NCBI GenBank assembly: GCA_030068525.1
Contig: JASJOS010000013.1
Location: 186,001-250,000, forward strand
Direction of reading: 5' to 3'
Source: Xanthocytophaga flava
GTDB taxonomy: Bacteria; Bacteroidota; Bacteroidia; Cytophagales; 172606-1
Length of the DNA: 64,000 nucleotides
Positions 1 through 7,395 of the stretch are shown in pieces (the stretch's first letter is position 1; every line of letters starts with the position of its first letter). A model generated the notes under the pieces. That model did no database searches. It worked only from the letters and a program-made list of their open reading frames with translations, and was not told where the DNA came from. A program made the translations under genes and the position numbers.

Positions 1-484
1 CTTTACCAGTCGGGTCAAGTAAACCGAAACTAACCTTACTGCTTTCGCCTTTACCACTAAGTTCTATACCTGCAATAAAATACCGGTAGTTAGGCTCTGG
101 AGTAAAGTACTGATATTGAGGAGGCACAATCTGGTCTCCTTTTTCATTTATGAGTCCATGCAATAGTTCTGTATTGTTCCCTCGAATGGTTACAACAGCC
201 AGCCCATTCCGAAAAATACTAATGTTAGAGAAGGATTTTTTTGTCAGAAATTTACCTCGGGTATTAATCAAATACCATCCTCCTTTCCAGATAACCCGGG
301 CAGATCCATTATTAAAAGGAAACGCCTGATCAAACTGTGCAGGAATTACATACTTACCTTCTGCATCTTTGTAACCATATAATCCAGACGGATCTTTTGC
401 CACAGTGGGAATATTATCAGCAAAAGCATTAGAAGAAACAATAAAACAAAGTATAAAAACGAATCTCAAGAAATAACTAGTCAT
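1..484 (-). CDS. WG-repeat secreted protein (3' part lies outside the window)
   Basis: Reading the minus strand from an ATG at 484 gives an open frame to the window edge, about 161 residues without a stop. It begins with a signal peptide (MTSYFLRFVFILCFIVSSNA). After that come units typical of WG (KWG) repeats: GLYGYKDAEGKYVIPAQFDQ, then ..GGWYLINTRGKFLTKKSFSN, then ..LLHGLINEKGDQIVPPQYQY. Such repeats form beta-rich surface or periplasmic proteins of mostly unknown role. The gene is cut by the window start, so its full length and any C-terminal domain are unknown. It has no partner on the same strand nearby. Confidence 0.8.
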   Translation of the reverse strand, partial: MTSYFLRFVFILCFIVSSNAFADNIPTVAKDPSGLYGYKDAEGKYVIPAQFDQAFPFNNGSARVIWKGGWYLINTRGKFLTKKSFSNISIFRNGLAVVTIRGNNTELLHGLINEKGDQIVPPQYQYFTPEPNYRYFIAGIELSGKGESSKVSFGLLDPTGK

Positions 485-764
485 AGTCCACAAAAATACA
501 CGATAATCCCCAGTTTCAAAATAGAGTGGTACCTGTTCAGCCCTCATTTTCTTAGCATTACCCAAATCTATCTGGAAGATTTAACGTCAAAATGTAAAAA
601 TAGTATGCCACTTATCATATAACTTATACTGGTATTACTATTTTGGGTTATTGAGATATGATATAATGAGTATATATACGAAAACAAAAACATTGTGTTG
701 AGAAAAAGTATTCTCTGTATTCAATCAACTTAAAACAAATGCCATAAACTTTAATCCGTTAAAT
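485..764. other. Gene-free stretch upstream of the WG-repeat gene
   Basis: No coding signal is seen here. It must carry the promoter of the WG-repeat gene, but no clear TTTG/TAnnTTTG pair was found. It ends at the terminator hairpin of the next gene. Confidence 0.5.
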
Positions 765-800
765 AAAAACGCCATAGAATCATGAATCTATGGCGTTTTT
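765..800. terminator. Intrinsic terminator, probably bidirectional
   Basis: Left arm AAAAACGCCATAG (765-777) pairs perfectly with CTATGGCGTTTTT (788-800) around a 10-nt loop. On the minus strand the stem ends in a T-tract. It sits 28 bp past the stop codon of the TraB-like gene and would end that transcript. Confidence 0.8.
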
Positions 801-827
801 ATTTTTGTGTTAATCAATAGCGTTACC

Positions 828-3800
828 TTATTCCAGCAAGGATGATACCTCCATCGAAATATCATCTCTATGTTCTTCCAGTTTCAGATCTCGCAGTGCT
901 TTTGCAAACTGTTCTGTTAATGGCTTTCCTTTACGAATTTTCTTTTCTGTCATTCTTACCAGTGAAGCCTCTGTATCTATTTGTTTTTCGTTTAGCGGTT
1001 GCAAACCACTGATAGCAATATACCATTCATCATTTTCAGACTTCTTGTATTTGTAGAAATACACATATCCTTTTTTAAGGCTATATCCGGTCACCTGTTT
1101 ATTTATAAAGACCAGCGTATCTGTTGTAGTATTATATCCTCTTTGCTGATACAATAAACTTCGGGCAATCAACTCCTGTGAAGCATATCGTTTTGGAAAT
1201 TTATCCAATCGGTTGATGCTTTGTAGCTTTGTATACAAAAGTGCCCTGTATTTGTTATCTGAGGCTAATTGTTCAAGCAAGCTATCAGATACATTCTGTT
1301 TGTTTTTCAACAATACTTTCACTACCTCAATTACCGTTGAATTATCACTGGATTGTAGTAACCGCCCAAATAATCTGTCAACGTTTTTATTCTGATCCCG
1401 GTATGGAGCCAGCAAAGTGGCAAAATTGGTTAATCCAGAATTAGTGTCTCCCTCATATTCATAATAGGAATCCTCATCTTCAGATTCTTCAGCCATTTTC
1501 CGTTCTTCCTCCTGTGCAAAATGTCTTTTGGTGGCAATACGGGCATCATAAATCATTTGTCCCAGATACGAGTCGTAGGTCTTGGAATTAACAAAACTAC
1601 TATCAACTAACATAGCCAGTGTACCATATACCGGATCTCTGTAATCAGACAAGGAAGCCAGTTTCAACAGATCAGGAAAAAGATGTTTTGTCAAGGCGAG
1701 TGAATCCCGTAACGGATAAAATAATCCATTAAGATCTGTTTGAGAATTAAAAATGGGTGGCTCGTTTAAAACAATCTCTTTAAAAACAGTATAAGCTTCC
1801 TGAGTCTTTTGTAATGTTAAGGCATTGAGAATAGCATATTGTAATGTAGTAGTATCATTTGTATTCTGATAGGCAGATTTCAGAAAAGGTAAAATTTGTG
1901 GATGGTGCAATGTACCTAATTGTCCTATCAACAATCGTTTAGTATCCAGATAGCCTTTTTCTTTGGCATTGGCCTGTTGAATAAGTTGAATCAGACGAGG
2001 CGCATCGCTGTCCTGAAATTCCACATAATGAATAGATTCTTTTGCTTTTTGCCGTGTCTCCACATTTTTACTTGTGAAATCATCCAGAAATTCATTTGCC
2101 TTACTTACATACAATGATTTTCCTACAGGATCTCCTGTTGGAGTAAAGCTATCAAAGAAGGTCTTTATAAAAGCAGTCTGTCCCTGTAACGTATCTGAAA
2201 CAGCACTTAGGGTATATAAAATCCGGTTACGTTGCACCAATTTGTATAACAGGCAACGGGAACTATTGGTATCCTGTAATACGATATATACTCCTGAGGC
2301 ATCATTCAACACAGTTTTCTCTTTTTTTCTAACAATCTTCCCTGCAACAATCCCCTGTAACTCAGACTCCAGAAATTTATTTTCATTGCGAAAGCTATAA
2401 TACTTGGGAAACTTCTGATAAGCTACTGTTATTTCTTCTCCTGAAGCAGGAGCTCTGAAAGTCAACATCTTCTCTACTACTCTGTAATCTTCTTCTTTCG
2501 GGCTAATTTCCGGCATATAGTCTTCATACAGGTTTTTAAGTTTCTCTCCTTCCCCTGGTTCACTCCCTTTAGGAATCTTCACAGAGAAACGTAAAGTTGT
2601 ATCTGTATAGGCTTCCAAGGCACCTTGTGAAAACTCTTTAAAAGCAAACGAACTGAAGAACTTATCAACTGTCTTTCTATCTTTTTTATAGTTTCCGGAT
2701 ATGATATAATAGTGTGTTCCTTTCAAAAGGAACCTTGTCACATTGTTGGTTCCATATTTTGTTTTACTTATAACTTCCAGACAAGGATATCCTTTGTAGG
2801 TAGATAATTTGCGGGATACTGTCTTTTTGATGAAATCGGAATTCAGAAAGCTTTCTTCTATGATGCTCAGATCCGTTGTATCTTCTTCCAACGTTCGCAA
2901 TTCGTTAACGTTCTTCTGAAGTATCATATAACTATTTCCGGTAATCTTGTCCCAAGCTTCCCATTCATGTAATATACTGGCATCTGTATGCTCATTTGAT
3001 ACAGGAACATGAGGAAGATTTACCTGAAACCCTCCGGTTGATGGTGTATAGGGAAGCCAGCTTGCAGCGTTTATTTCTTTTAACTGAATAGAACTAAAAA
3101 ATCTGTCAGCTTCTTTCCCTTCAATATAATCTCCATTACCACTCATTTTAAAGATAAATACCTCAAAAGGAGTTATCAGGATCTGATATCGCTGCATATC
3201 GCCACGTCGTGAACGATTTTTCACATTAAACCCCTGATAACCATTTTTCGTAACAGGAGTTTTAGACAATATTTTTCCAGGGATATGTTCATACAACAGG
3301 CTATCTACACGATCAAGCACTTGTTCAGGTGTTTGTCCTAAAAATAGCCCATTTGTTTTAACCCGGCTCACAGCATAGTAAGCACCATTAGCTAAGTCTG
3401 CATATTGTCGTTGTGCAAGTGGGTTGGGAGTGGAAAAGTCATATAATTTACCTGGCATCTCTACCTGAAACCAGCCATCATCTGATACTTGTCTGGAAAA
3501 TTCTCTATCAACACGCAATTTTTCAATCTGATCTTTCTGTTCGCTGTCCCGTTCTCCCATTTTTATGGGTTTCACTGTATATCCGGCTTTACGAAGCATA
3601 TTAATTAATCCTCTATCACCAGGCAGGTGAGCAGCTCCTACTCCAACAAATAAACTGGATTTCTGAATAATAGAGTCAATAGAATGAAACATATTCTCAT
3701 TCCTTTTGTAAAGGAATTTCTCCAGAAATGCGTCCGATTGATACTGCTTCCGGGATAATGAATCTAACAAATCCAGATTTCCACTCCGATATGCATCTGT

Positions 3801-4436
3801 CAGTACATGGGGTTGTAGCATCCGATAATCATCCTCATCTACCTCTCTGTTTCGTGTTTTCTTTTGCTTCATCTCTTCTGCCATATCTTTCAGTGCTTCC
3901 AGAACCAGTTGTTCAGACTGCCTAAAATTCTCTACACCAGTAGCCCGTTTGCCTAATCTCTTGCCTACCTGATAAATATACAGATCCAGAAAAGTATTTT
4001 CCTCAAAATCTTCCATATCCATGTAAGACCTGTACAGCAATTGATTCAACATCTCCGGATCATAAGATAAGGCTGCCTGCAGTAATTTCTTATAATCTGA
4101 AATCGTAAACTCATCTGATGACAACCGGCCATTTTTACGCTTATACTGTTCAGAGCGGGCTTTTTGAAAAATAGACTGAGTATAATCATCCTGCATTTCA
4201 TCTGGATTTGTTTCCAGAGCAACTACTTCAGCATTGCGGATAGAAGTATAAAAAGCATCCCCCAGATGAAAGGCCACTTTAGAGCTTACGTGCATGGTTC
4301 CAAACAGATAGGAAGGCTTCTGAAGATTCTTTCCCGATATTTCCCAAAGTAACCCCTGATACTTAACTGCTGAACTTTGTGCAAAGGAACAAAAACAAGT
4401 CAACCCGATAAGAGCAATACTCAGATAAATTCTCAT
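828..4436 (-). CDS. Very large TraB/GumN-family protein, secreted
   Basis: The product is 1202 residues from the ATG at 4436. That start begins an obvious signal peptide (MRIYLSIALIGLTCFCSFAQ). A longer frame from 4532 is unlikely because a promoter -7 box (TACCTTTG, 4467-4460) lies inside it. The N-terminal ~325 residues match the TraB/GumN (COG3735) family: SYLFGTMHV at 42-50, an acidic ETNPDE segment, and the closing GVGAAHLPGDRGL motif. Family members are often described as metal-dependent peptidase-like proteins. Usual stand-alone members are about 300 residues, so some 870 residues are extra. The middle part has repeated mixed alpha/beta units ('TGGFQVNLPHVP', 'YIISGNYKKDRKTVDKFFSS'), and the last third is helical and looks HEAT-like. 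Function unknown; periplasmic or surface location inferred. Confidence 0.85.
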   Translation of the reverse strand: MRIYLSIALIGLTCFCSFAQSSAVKYQGLLWEISGKNLQKPSYLFGTMHVSSKVAFHLGDAFYTSIRNAEVVALETNPDEMQDDYTQSIFQKARSEQYKRKNGRLSSDEFTISDYKKLLQAALSYDPEMLNQLLYRSYMDMEDFEENTFLDLYIYQVGKRLGKRATGVENFRQSEQLVLEALKDMAEEMKQKKTRNREVDEDDYRMLQPHVLTDAYRSGNLDLLDSLSRKQYQSDAFLEKFLYKRNENMFHSIDSIIQKSSLFVGVGAAHLPGDRGLINMLRKAGYTVKPIKMGERDSEQKDQIEKLRVDREFSRQVSDDGWFQVEMPGKLYDFSTPNPLAQRQYADLANGAYYAVSRVKTNGLFLGQTPEQVLDRVDSLLYEHIPGKILSKTPVTKNGYQGFNVKNRSRRGDMQRYQILITPFEVFIFKMSGNGDYIEGKEADRFFSSIQLKEINAASWLPYTPSTGGFQVNLPHVPVSNEHTDASILHEWEAWDKITGNSYMILQKNVNELRTLEEDTTDLSIIEESFLNSDFIKKTVSRKLSTYKGYPCLEVISKTKYGTNNVTRFLLKGTHYYIISGNYKKDRKTVDKFFSSFAFKEFSQGALEAYTDTTLRFSVKIPKGSEPGEGEKLKNLYEDYMPEISPKEEDYRVVEKMLTFRAPASGEEITVAYQKFPKYYSFRNENKFLESELQGIVAGKIVRKKEKTVLNDASGVYIVLQDTNSSRCLLYKLVQRNRILYTLSAVSDTLQGQTAFIKTFFDSFTPTGDPVGKSLYVSKANEFLDDFTSKNVETRQKAKESIHYVEFQDSDAPRLIQLIQQANAKEKGYLDTKRLLIGQLGTLHHPQILPFLKSAYQNTNDTTTLQYAILNALTLQKTQEAYTVFKEIVLNEPPIFNSQTDLNGLFYPLRDSLALTKHLFPDLLKLASLSDYRDPVYGTLAMLVDSSFVNSKTYDSYLGQMIYDARIATKRHFAQEEERKMAEESEDEDSYYEYEGDTNSGLTNFATLLAPYRDQNKNVDRLFGRLLQSSDNSTVIEVVKVLLKNKQNVSDSLLEQLASDNKYRALLYTKLQSINRLDKFPKRYASQELIARSLLYQQRGYNTTTDTLVFINKQVTGYSLKKGYVYFYKYKKSENDEWYIAISGLQPLNEKQIDTEASLVRMTEKKIRKGKPLTEQFAKALRDLKLEEHRDDISMEVSSLLE

Positions 4437-4459
4437 GATAACAGATAGTGAACAATATA

Positions 4460-4467
4460 CAAAGGTA
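4460..4467 (-). promoter_or_regulatory. -7 promoter box of the TraB-like gene
   Basis: Read on the minus strand this is TACCTTTG, a full match to the Bacteroidota -7 consensus TAnnTTTG, 23 bp before the ATG at 4436. No good TTTG is seen at the -33 distance, so the call rests on the -7 box alone. Confidence 0.45.
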
Positions 4468-4764
4468 ACGTTTATTCCCCTGAAAATGTACACGTTGTAA
4501 TATTTAAAGAGAAATATTATTCCTTTCTTCAAGGCTGATTTCCTATCTATTTAAAATAATCTGATACGAGCACAGCAATCTATCAGATTCATTTTTTATT
4601 CAAATACCTACGAGACAATCCCTTACACCTTTGGCAGATAAAATATACCGCTTGTATAGATTTAAAACTATTCTTAAGAGAAAGAGAAGAAACAAAACAT
4701 AATTTATTTATATTTCAACACACATTTATCCAATCCTCTTATTCACCTAAACCCTTTTTAAACT
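4468..4764. other. Intergenic region between divergent genes
   Basis: About 300 bp of AT-rich DNA separate the TraB-like gene from the small secreted protein at 4765. Apart from the -7 box at 4460-4467 no repeats, RNA gene or convincing ORF were seen. Confidence 0.5.
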
Positions 4765-5157
4765 ATGCAAGTACTACGCACTCTAACTATTTTTGTATTT
4801 TTTCTAGCTGTATATGCTACTTCTGTTGCCCAGTCTTCCGGAAATAAACCAGACGATAGCAAACCTGATAGTGTTGCCATTCTTCAGGAGTATGTTGGCA
4901 CTTATAACGTAAAAGGAAACAATGATTTCAGTAAAGCGATTGTCACATTGGAGGGTGGCAAACTGTATGGACACACAGATACTCAGACCCAGGTTATGCC
5001 TCTCAGTCCTACAAAAGTACCTGATGTGTTTTCTATTACCTCTCCAGATAACTCTGTCGATGTAACTGTCACTTTTCTGAGAAATGAGACAAAGAAAGTA
5101 TCCAGTATCAAGATCTATTACAATGGACTGGAAACCAGAGGGGAAAAAGAAAAATAA
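4765..5157 (+). CDS. Small secreted protein, DUF3471-like
   Basis: The 130-residue product has a signal peptide ending near AVYATSVAQS. It then has the pattern LQEYVGTYNV...AIVTLEGGKLYGH, which resembles the short beta-rich DUF3471 module often found at the C-terminus of beta-lactamase-like or peptidase proteins. Here the module stands alone. The rest (VPDVFSITSPDNSVDVTVTF) fits the same fold. It is a single-gene unit ended by the hairpin at 5180-5220. Function unknown; secretion is clear from the sequence, the family match is a resemblance only. Confidence 0.75.
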   Translation: MQVLRTLTIFVFFLAVYATSVAQSSGNKPDDSKPDSVAILQEYVGTYNVKGNNDFSKAIVTLEGGKLYGHTDTQTQVMPLSPTKVPDVFSITSPDNSVDVTVTFLRNETKKVSSIKIYYNGLETRGEKEK

Positions 5158-5179
5158 GTATGAATAGAATTAAAATATA

Positions 5180-5220
5180 AATCCAAGGCTACTACAATCA
5201 AAAACAGGTAGCCTTGGATT
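5180..5220. terminator. Bidirectional terminator between convergent genes
   Basis: A perfect 13-bp stem: AATCCAAGGCTAC (5180-5192) and GTAGCCTTGGATT (5208-5220). It lies between the stop codons of the convergent genes at 5157 and 5221 and can serve both. Confidence 0.85.
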
Positions 5221-5907
5221 TTAGCAATTTCCACCTATATGTTTTAAAGCCTCTCGCTTGCTTAGGTTCGACATACATTGTACTGAAACAAAATCCCGAA
5301 CTACTTCAGGATTTGTATATGCATATTCGCGTAGAGCCCATCCAATTCCTTTTTGAATAAAAAATTCTTTTGAATCAGCACGCAGACGGATCAGATCAAA
5401 CAACAATTCCTGATCAGTCAGCTTTTTGTATTTCCGTTGAAAAGTTATAGCTACTCGTTGTAACCATATGTTCTCAGAAGCAATCCATTGATAAGCTATA
5501 GTATGCATTTTCTCTGGAAAATAGCGAAAGTAAGGCGCTACCAGCCCTGAAGAAACAGCATCAACAGTATCCCACCAGGATCGTTGTATAATCATTTTTT
5601 CGATTAGATCAAGAGAACTTTCCTGTCGATAATAGTTACAGGAAGCAGCCAGGTCTATGGCAAAATACTGGAGTTCCCGCTCAGTTTGCTGCCATAGTTC
5701 AGGCAAAATTGTTTCCAGATTTACCTTCGTTGGTAGTCCATACTCTCTGACAAACTGCCTATCAAGTATTCGGCGTTGTGGATGTTTGATGCCAAAAAAA
5801 TCAAACTGATTCCTCATATATTGGCTCATAGCCTGAGCATATGTAGTGTTCTTCTGCTTCTGATAGCGTTCTGCCAATGGGTAAATATATCCCTCAAAAA
5901 TCTCCAT
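5221..5907 (-). CDS. DNA alkylation repair protein, AlkD-like glycosylase
   Basis: The 228-residue product has the length and HEAT-like helical composition of AlkD/COG4912 proteins, which excise bulky or positively charged alkylated bases without base flipping. Recognisable blocks are FFGIKHPQRR near the N-terminus, ELQYFAIDLAA, the central SWWDTVDAVSSGLVAPYF (the W-x-D-x-x-D region of the active face) and FIQKGIGWALREYAYTNPE near the end. The start at 5907 gives the usual family N-terminus. It is monocistronic and faces the secreted protein at 4765. Confidence in the family is high; the exact substrate range cannot be told from sequence. Confidence 0.9.
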   Translation of the reverse strand: MEIFEGYIYPLAERYQKQKNTTYAQAMSQYMRNQFDFFGIKHPQRRILDRQFVREYGLPTKVNLETILPELWQQTERELQYFAIDLAASCNYYRQESSLDLIEKMIIQRSWWDTVDAVSSGLVAPYFRYFPEKMHTIAYQWIASENIWLQRVAITFQRKYKKLTDQELLFDLIRLRADSKEFFIQKGIGWALREYAYTNPEVVRDFVSVQCMSNLSKREALKHIGGNC

Positions 5908-6010
5908 GTACTAATTATGATTGTTAGCAAAAGAAAACAGGACTACACACTAGATAAGTTATAGCCCTGTCGAATTTAACTTTACAATTACGATGTCACT
6001 ATCAGTAGAG

Positions 6011-6700
6011 TTATTTGCTCATTAGCTCTTCCACCAGCTTGGTTACGCCTTCACTTGCTTTCGCCTCAATCAGATGCAGATTAGGACGTGGAGCCACATA
6101 CGGCATGTTAAGATCTATGACATATTTAGGTACTTCTATAGGTACATAATCAATTAACCCGGCAGCAGGATACACAACCAAAGAGGTACCAATCACCATA
6201 AAAATGTCAGCGGACAAAGCCTGAATTACAGCCTTTTCTATTAGAGGTACTGCTTCTCCAAACCATACAATATCCGGACGCAACTGCGATCCTTTCTCAC
6301 AAGTATCTCCAAGCTTAATTTCCCATCCATCCATCTCATAGACAAGTGAAGGATCAACTGTACTGCGTGATTTAAACAGTTCTCCATGCAAGTGCATTAC
6401 CTTAGTTGATCCGGCTCTTTCATGCAGGTTATCTACGTTTTGTGTTACAATAACCACATTATACTTTTCTTCAAGCTTAGCTAATCCATAGTGAGCCGCA
6501 TTAGGCTCTACGGTCTTGGCCTGTTTTCGGCGTTGATTGTAAAAATCAAGTACCAGTTCTGGATTACGTTTCCATCCTTCAGGTGAAGCTACAGACATGA
6601 CATCATGTCCTTCCCATAATCCATTGGAATCTCTAAATGTAGCGATTCCACTTTCTGCACTGATTCCAGCTCCGGTCAATACAACAATTTTCTGTTTCAT
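6011..6700 (-). CDS. cobB: NAD-dependent protein deacylase, SIRT5/CobB-like sirtuin
   Basis: A 229-residue Sir2-family enzyme that removes acyl groups from lysines using NAD. Visible motifs: GAGISAESGI (10-19), TFRDSNGLWE, TQNVDNLHERAG, the catalytic His in HLHGE (His105), RPDIVWFGE and GTSLVVYPAAG. Residues Tyr54 and Arg57 (YNQR) form the Y-x-x-R pair that in class III sirtuins binds succinyl or malonyl lysine, so desuccinylase activity is plausible. The segment between HGE and RPDIVWFGE carries only one cysteine, whereas zinc-binding sirtuins have four; a zinc-less small domain is inferred. Single gene, divergent from the HD protein at 6794. Confidence 0.93.
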   Translation of the reverse strand: MKQKIVVLTGAGISAESGIATFRDSNGLWEGHDVMSVASPEGWKRNPELVLDFYNQRRKQAKTVEPNAAHYGLAKLEEKYNVVIVTQNVDNLHERAGSTKVMHLHGELFKSRSTVDPSLVYEMDGWEIKLGDTCEKGSQLRPDIVWFGEAVPLIEKAVIQALSADIFMVIGTSLVVYPAAGLIDYVPIEVPKYVIDLNMPYVAPRPNLHLIEAKASEGVTKLVEELMSK

Positions 6701-6793
6701 AGTATAGGTTGTGTTAAAAATACAGGCAGAAGACCTACCTTTGAATTACAAATATCGGTAATTATTTCCTGAATAACTTCCTTGTATAAGCGT

Positions 6794-7345
6794 ATGTTTT
6801 TTACAGAAGAGATCTACTATAAGGCAATAAATTTTGCCGGAGAAGCACACCATGCTCAGTTCATGCCAGGAAGTACCATTCCATATGTTACCCATCTGGC
6901 TAATGTGTGTATGGAAGTAGTAACAGCACTAACACAGTCATCAGACAGCTCGTTAAATGGAGACTTGTTGGTTTGCTGCGCCCTATTACATGATATACTG
7001 GAAGATACACCTGTATCCTATACAGAGGTTGAGACTTTATTTGGAACAGCAGTAGCAAAAGGAGTTGCAGCACTAACACGTAATACATTATTACCAGAAG
7101 CAGAACAGATTCCAGATAGTCTGCAGCGAATTCTAAGACAACCTGTTGAAATTCGAATGGTAAAAATGGCAGATCGCATAGATAACTTGCGCCAGAATCC
7201 ACTGCTATGGTCTAACTCTCAACGAAAAACCTATCAGGATGAGGCACAAGTAATATTGAAGACACTAGAAGGTTGTAATCTCTATCTTGAAGAACAACTA
7301 AGGAAGAAAATCAATTCTTACAACCAATATCTTGAGGTAGTATAA
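6794..7345 (+). CDS. Single-domain HD hydrolase, MESH1/small alarmone hydrolase-like
   Basis: The 183-residue product resembles the hydrolase domain of SpoT/RelA alone. It has an early helix FAGEAHHAQ, then IPYVTH (His34), the hallmark LLHDILEDT (His66-Asp67...Glu70-Asp71) and VKMADRIDNLRQ. These residues hold the Mn ion in (p)ppGpp 3'-pyrophosphohydrolases. No synthetase, TGS or ACT domain follows. The role may be alarmone or another nucleotide breakdown; that is inference. I chose ATG 6794 over an in-frame TTG at 6782. The stop codon is overlapped by the terminator stem at 7344-7377. Confidence 0.8.
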   Translation: MFFTEEIYYKAINFAGEAHHAQFMPGSTIPYVTHLANVCMEVVTALTQSSDSSLNGDLLVCCALLHDILEDTPVSYTEVETLFGTAVAKGVAALTRNTLLPEAEQIPDSLQRILRQPVEIRMVKMADRIDNLRQNPLLWSNSQRKTYQDEAQVILKTLEGCNLYLEEQLRKKINSYNQYLEVV

Positions 7346-7377
7346 CCAGAATCAATGAAAACTCACTGATTCTGGTT
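7344..7377. terminator. Bidirectional terminator overlapping a stop codon
   Basis: Arms AACCAGAATCA (7344-7354) and TGATTCTGGTT (7367-7377) are perfectly complementary. The left arm begins within the TAA of the HD gene. It lies between convergent genes and probably serves topA too. Confidence 0.8.
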
Positions 7378-7395
7378 TAAAGAACCTAAAATAAT

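Noticed and set aside
2074..2400. 108-codon open frame on the plus strand
   Set aside because: Antisense to the TraB-like gene; composition is that of a shadow frame.
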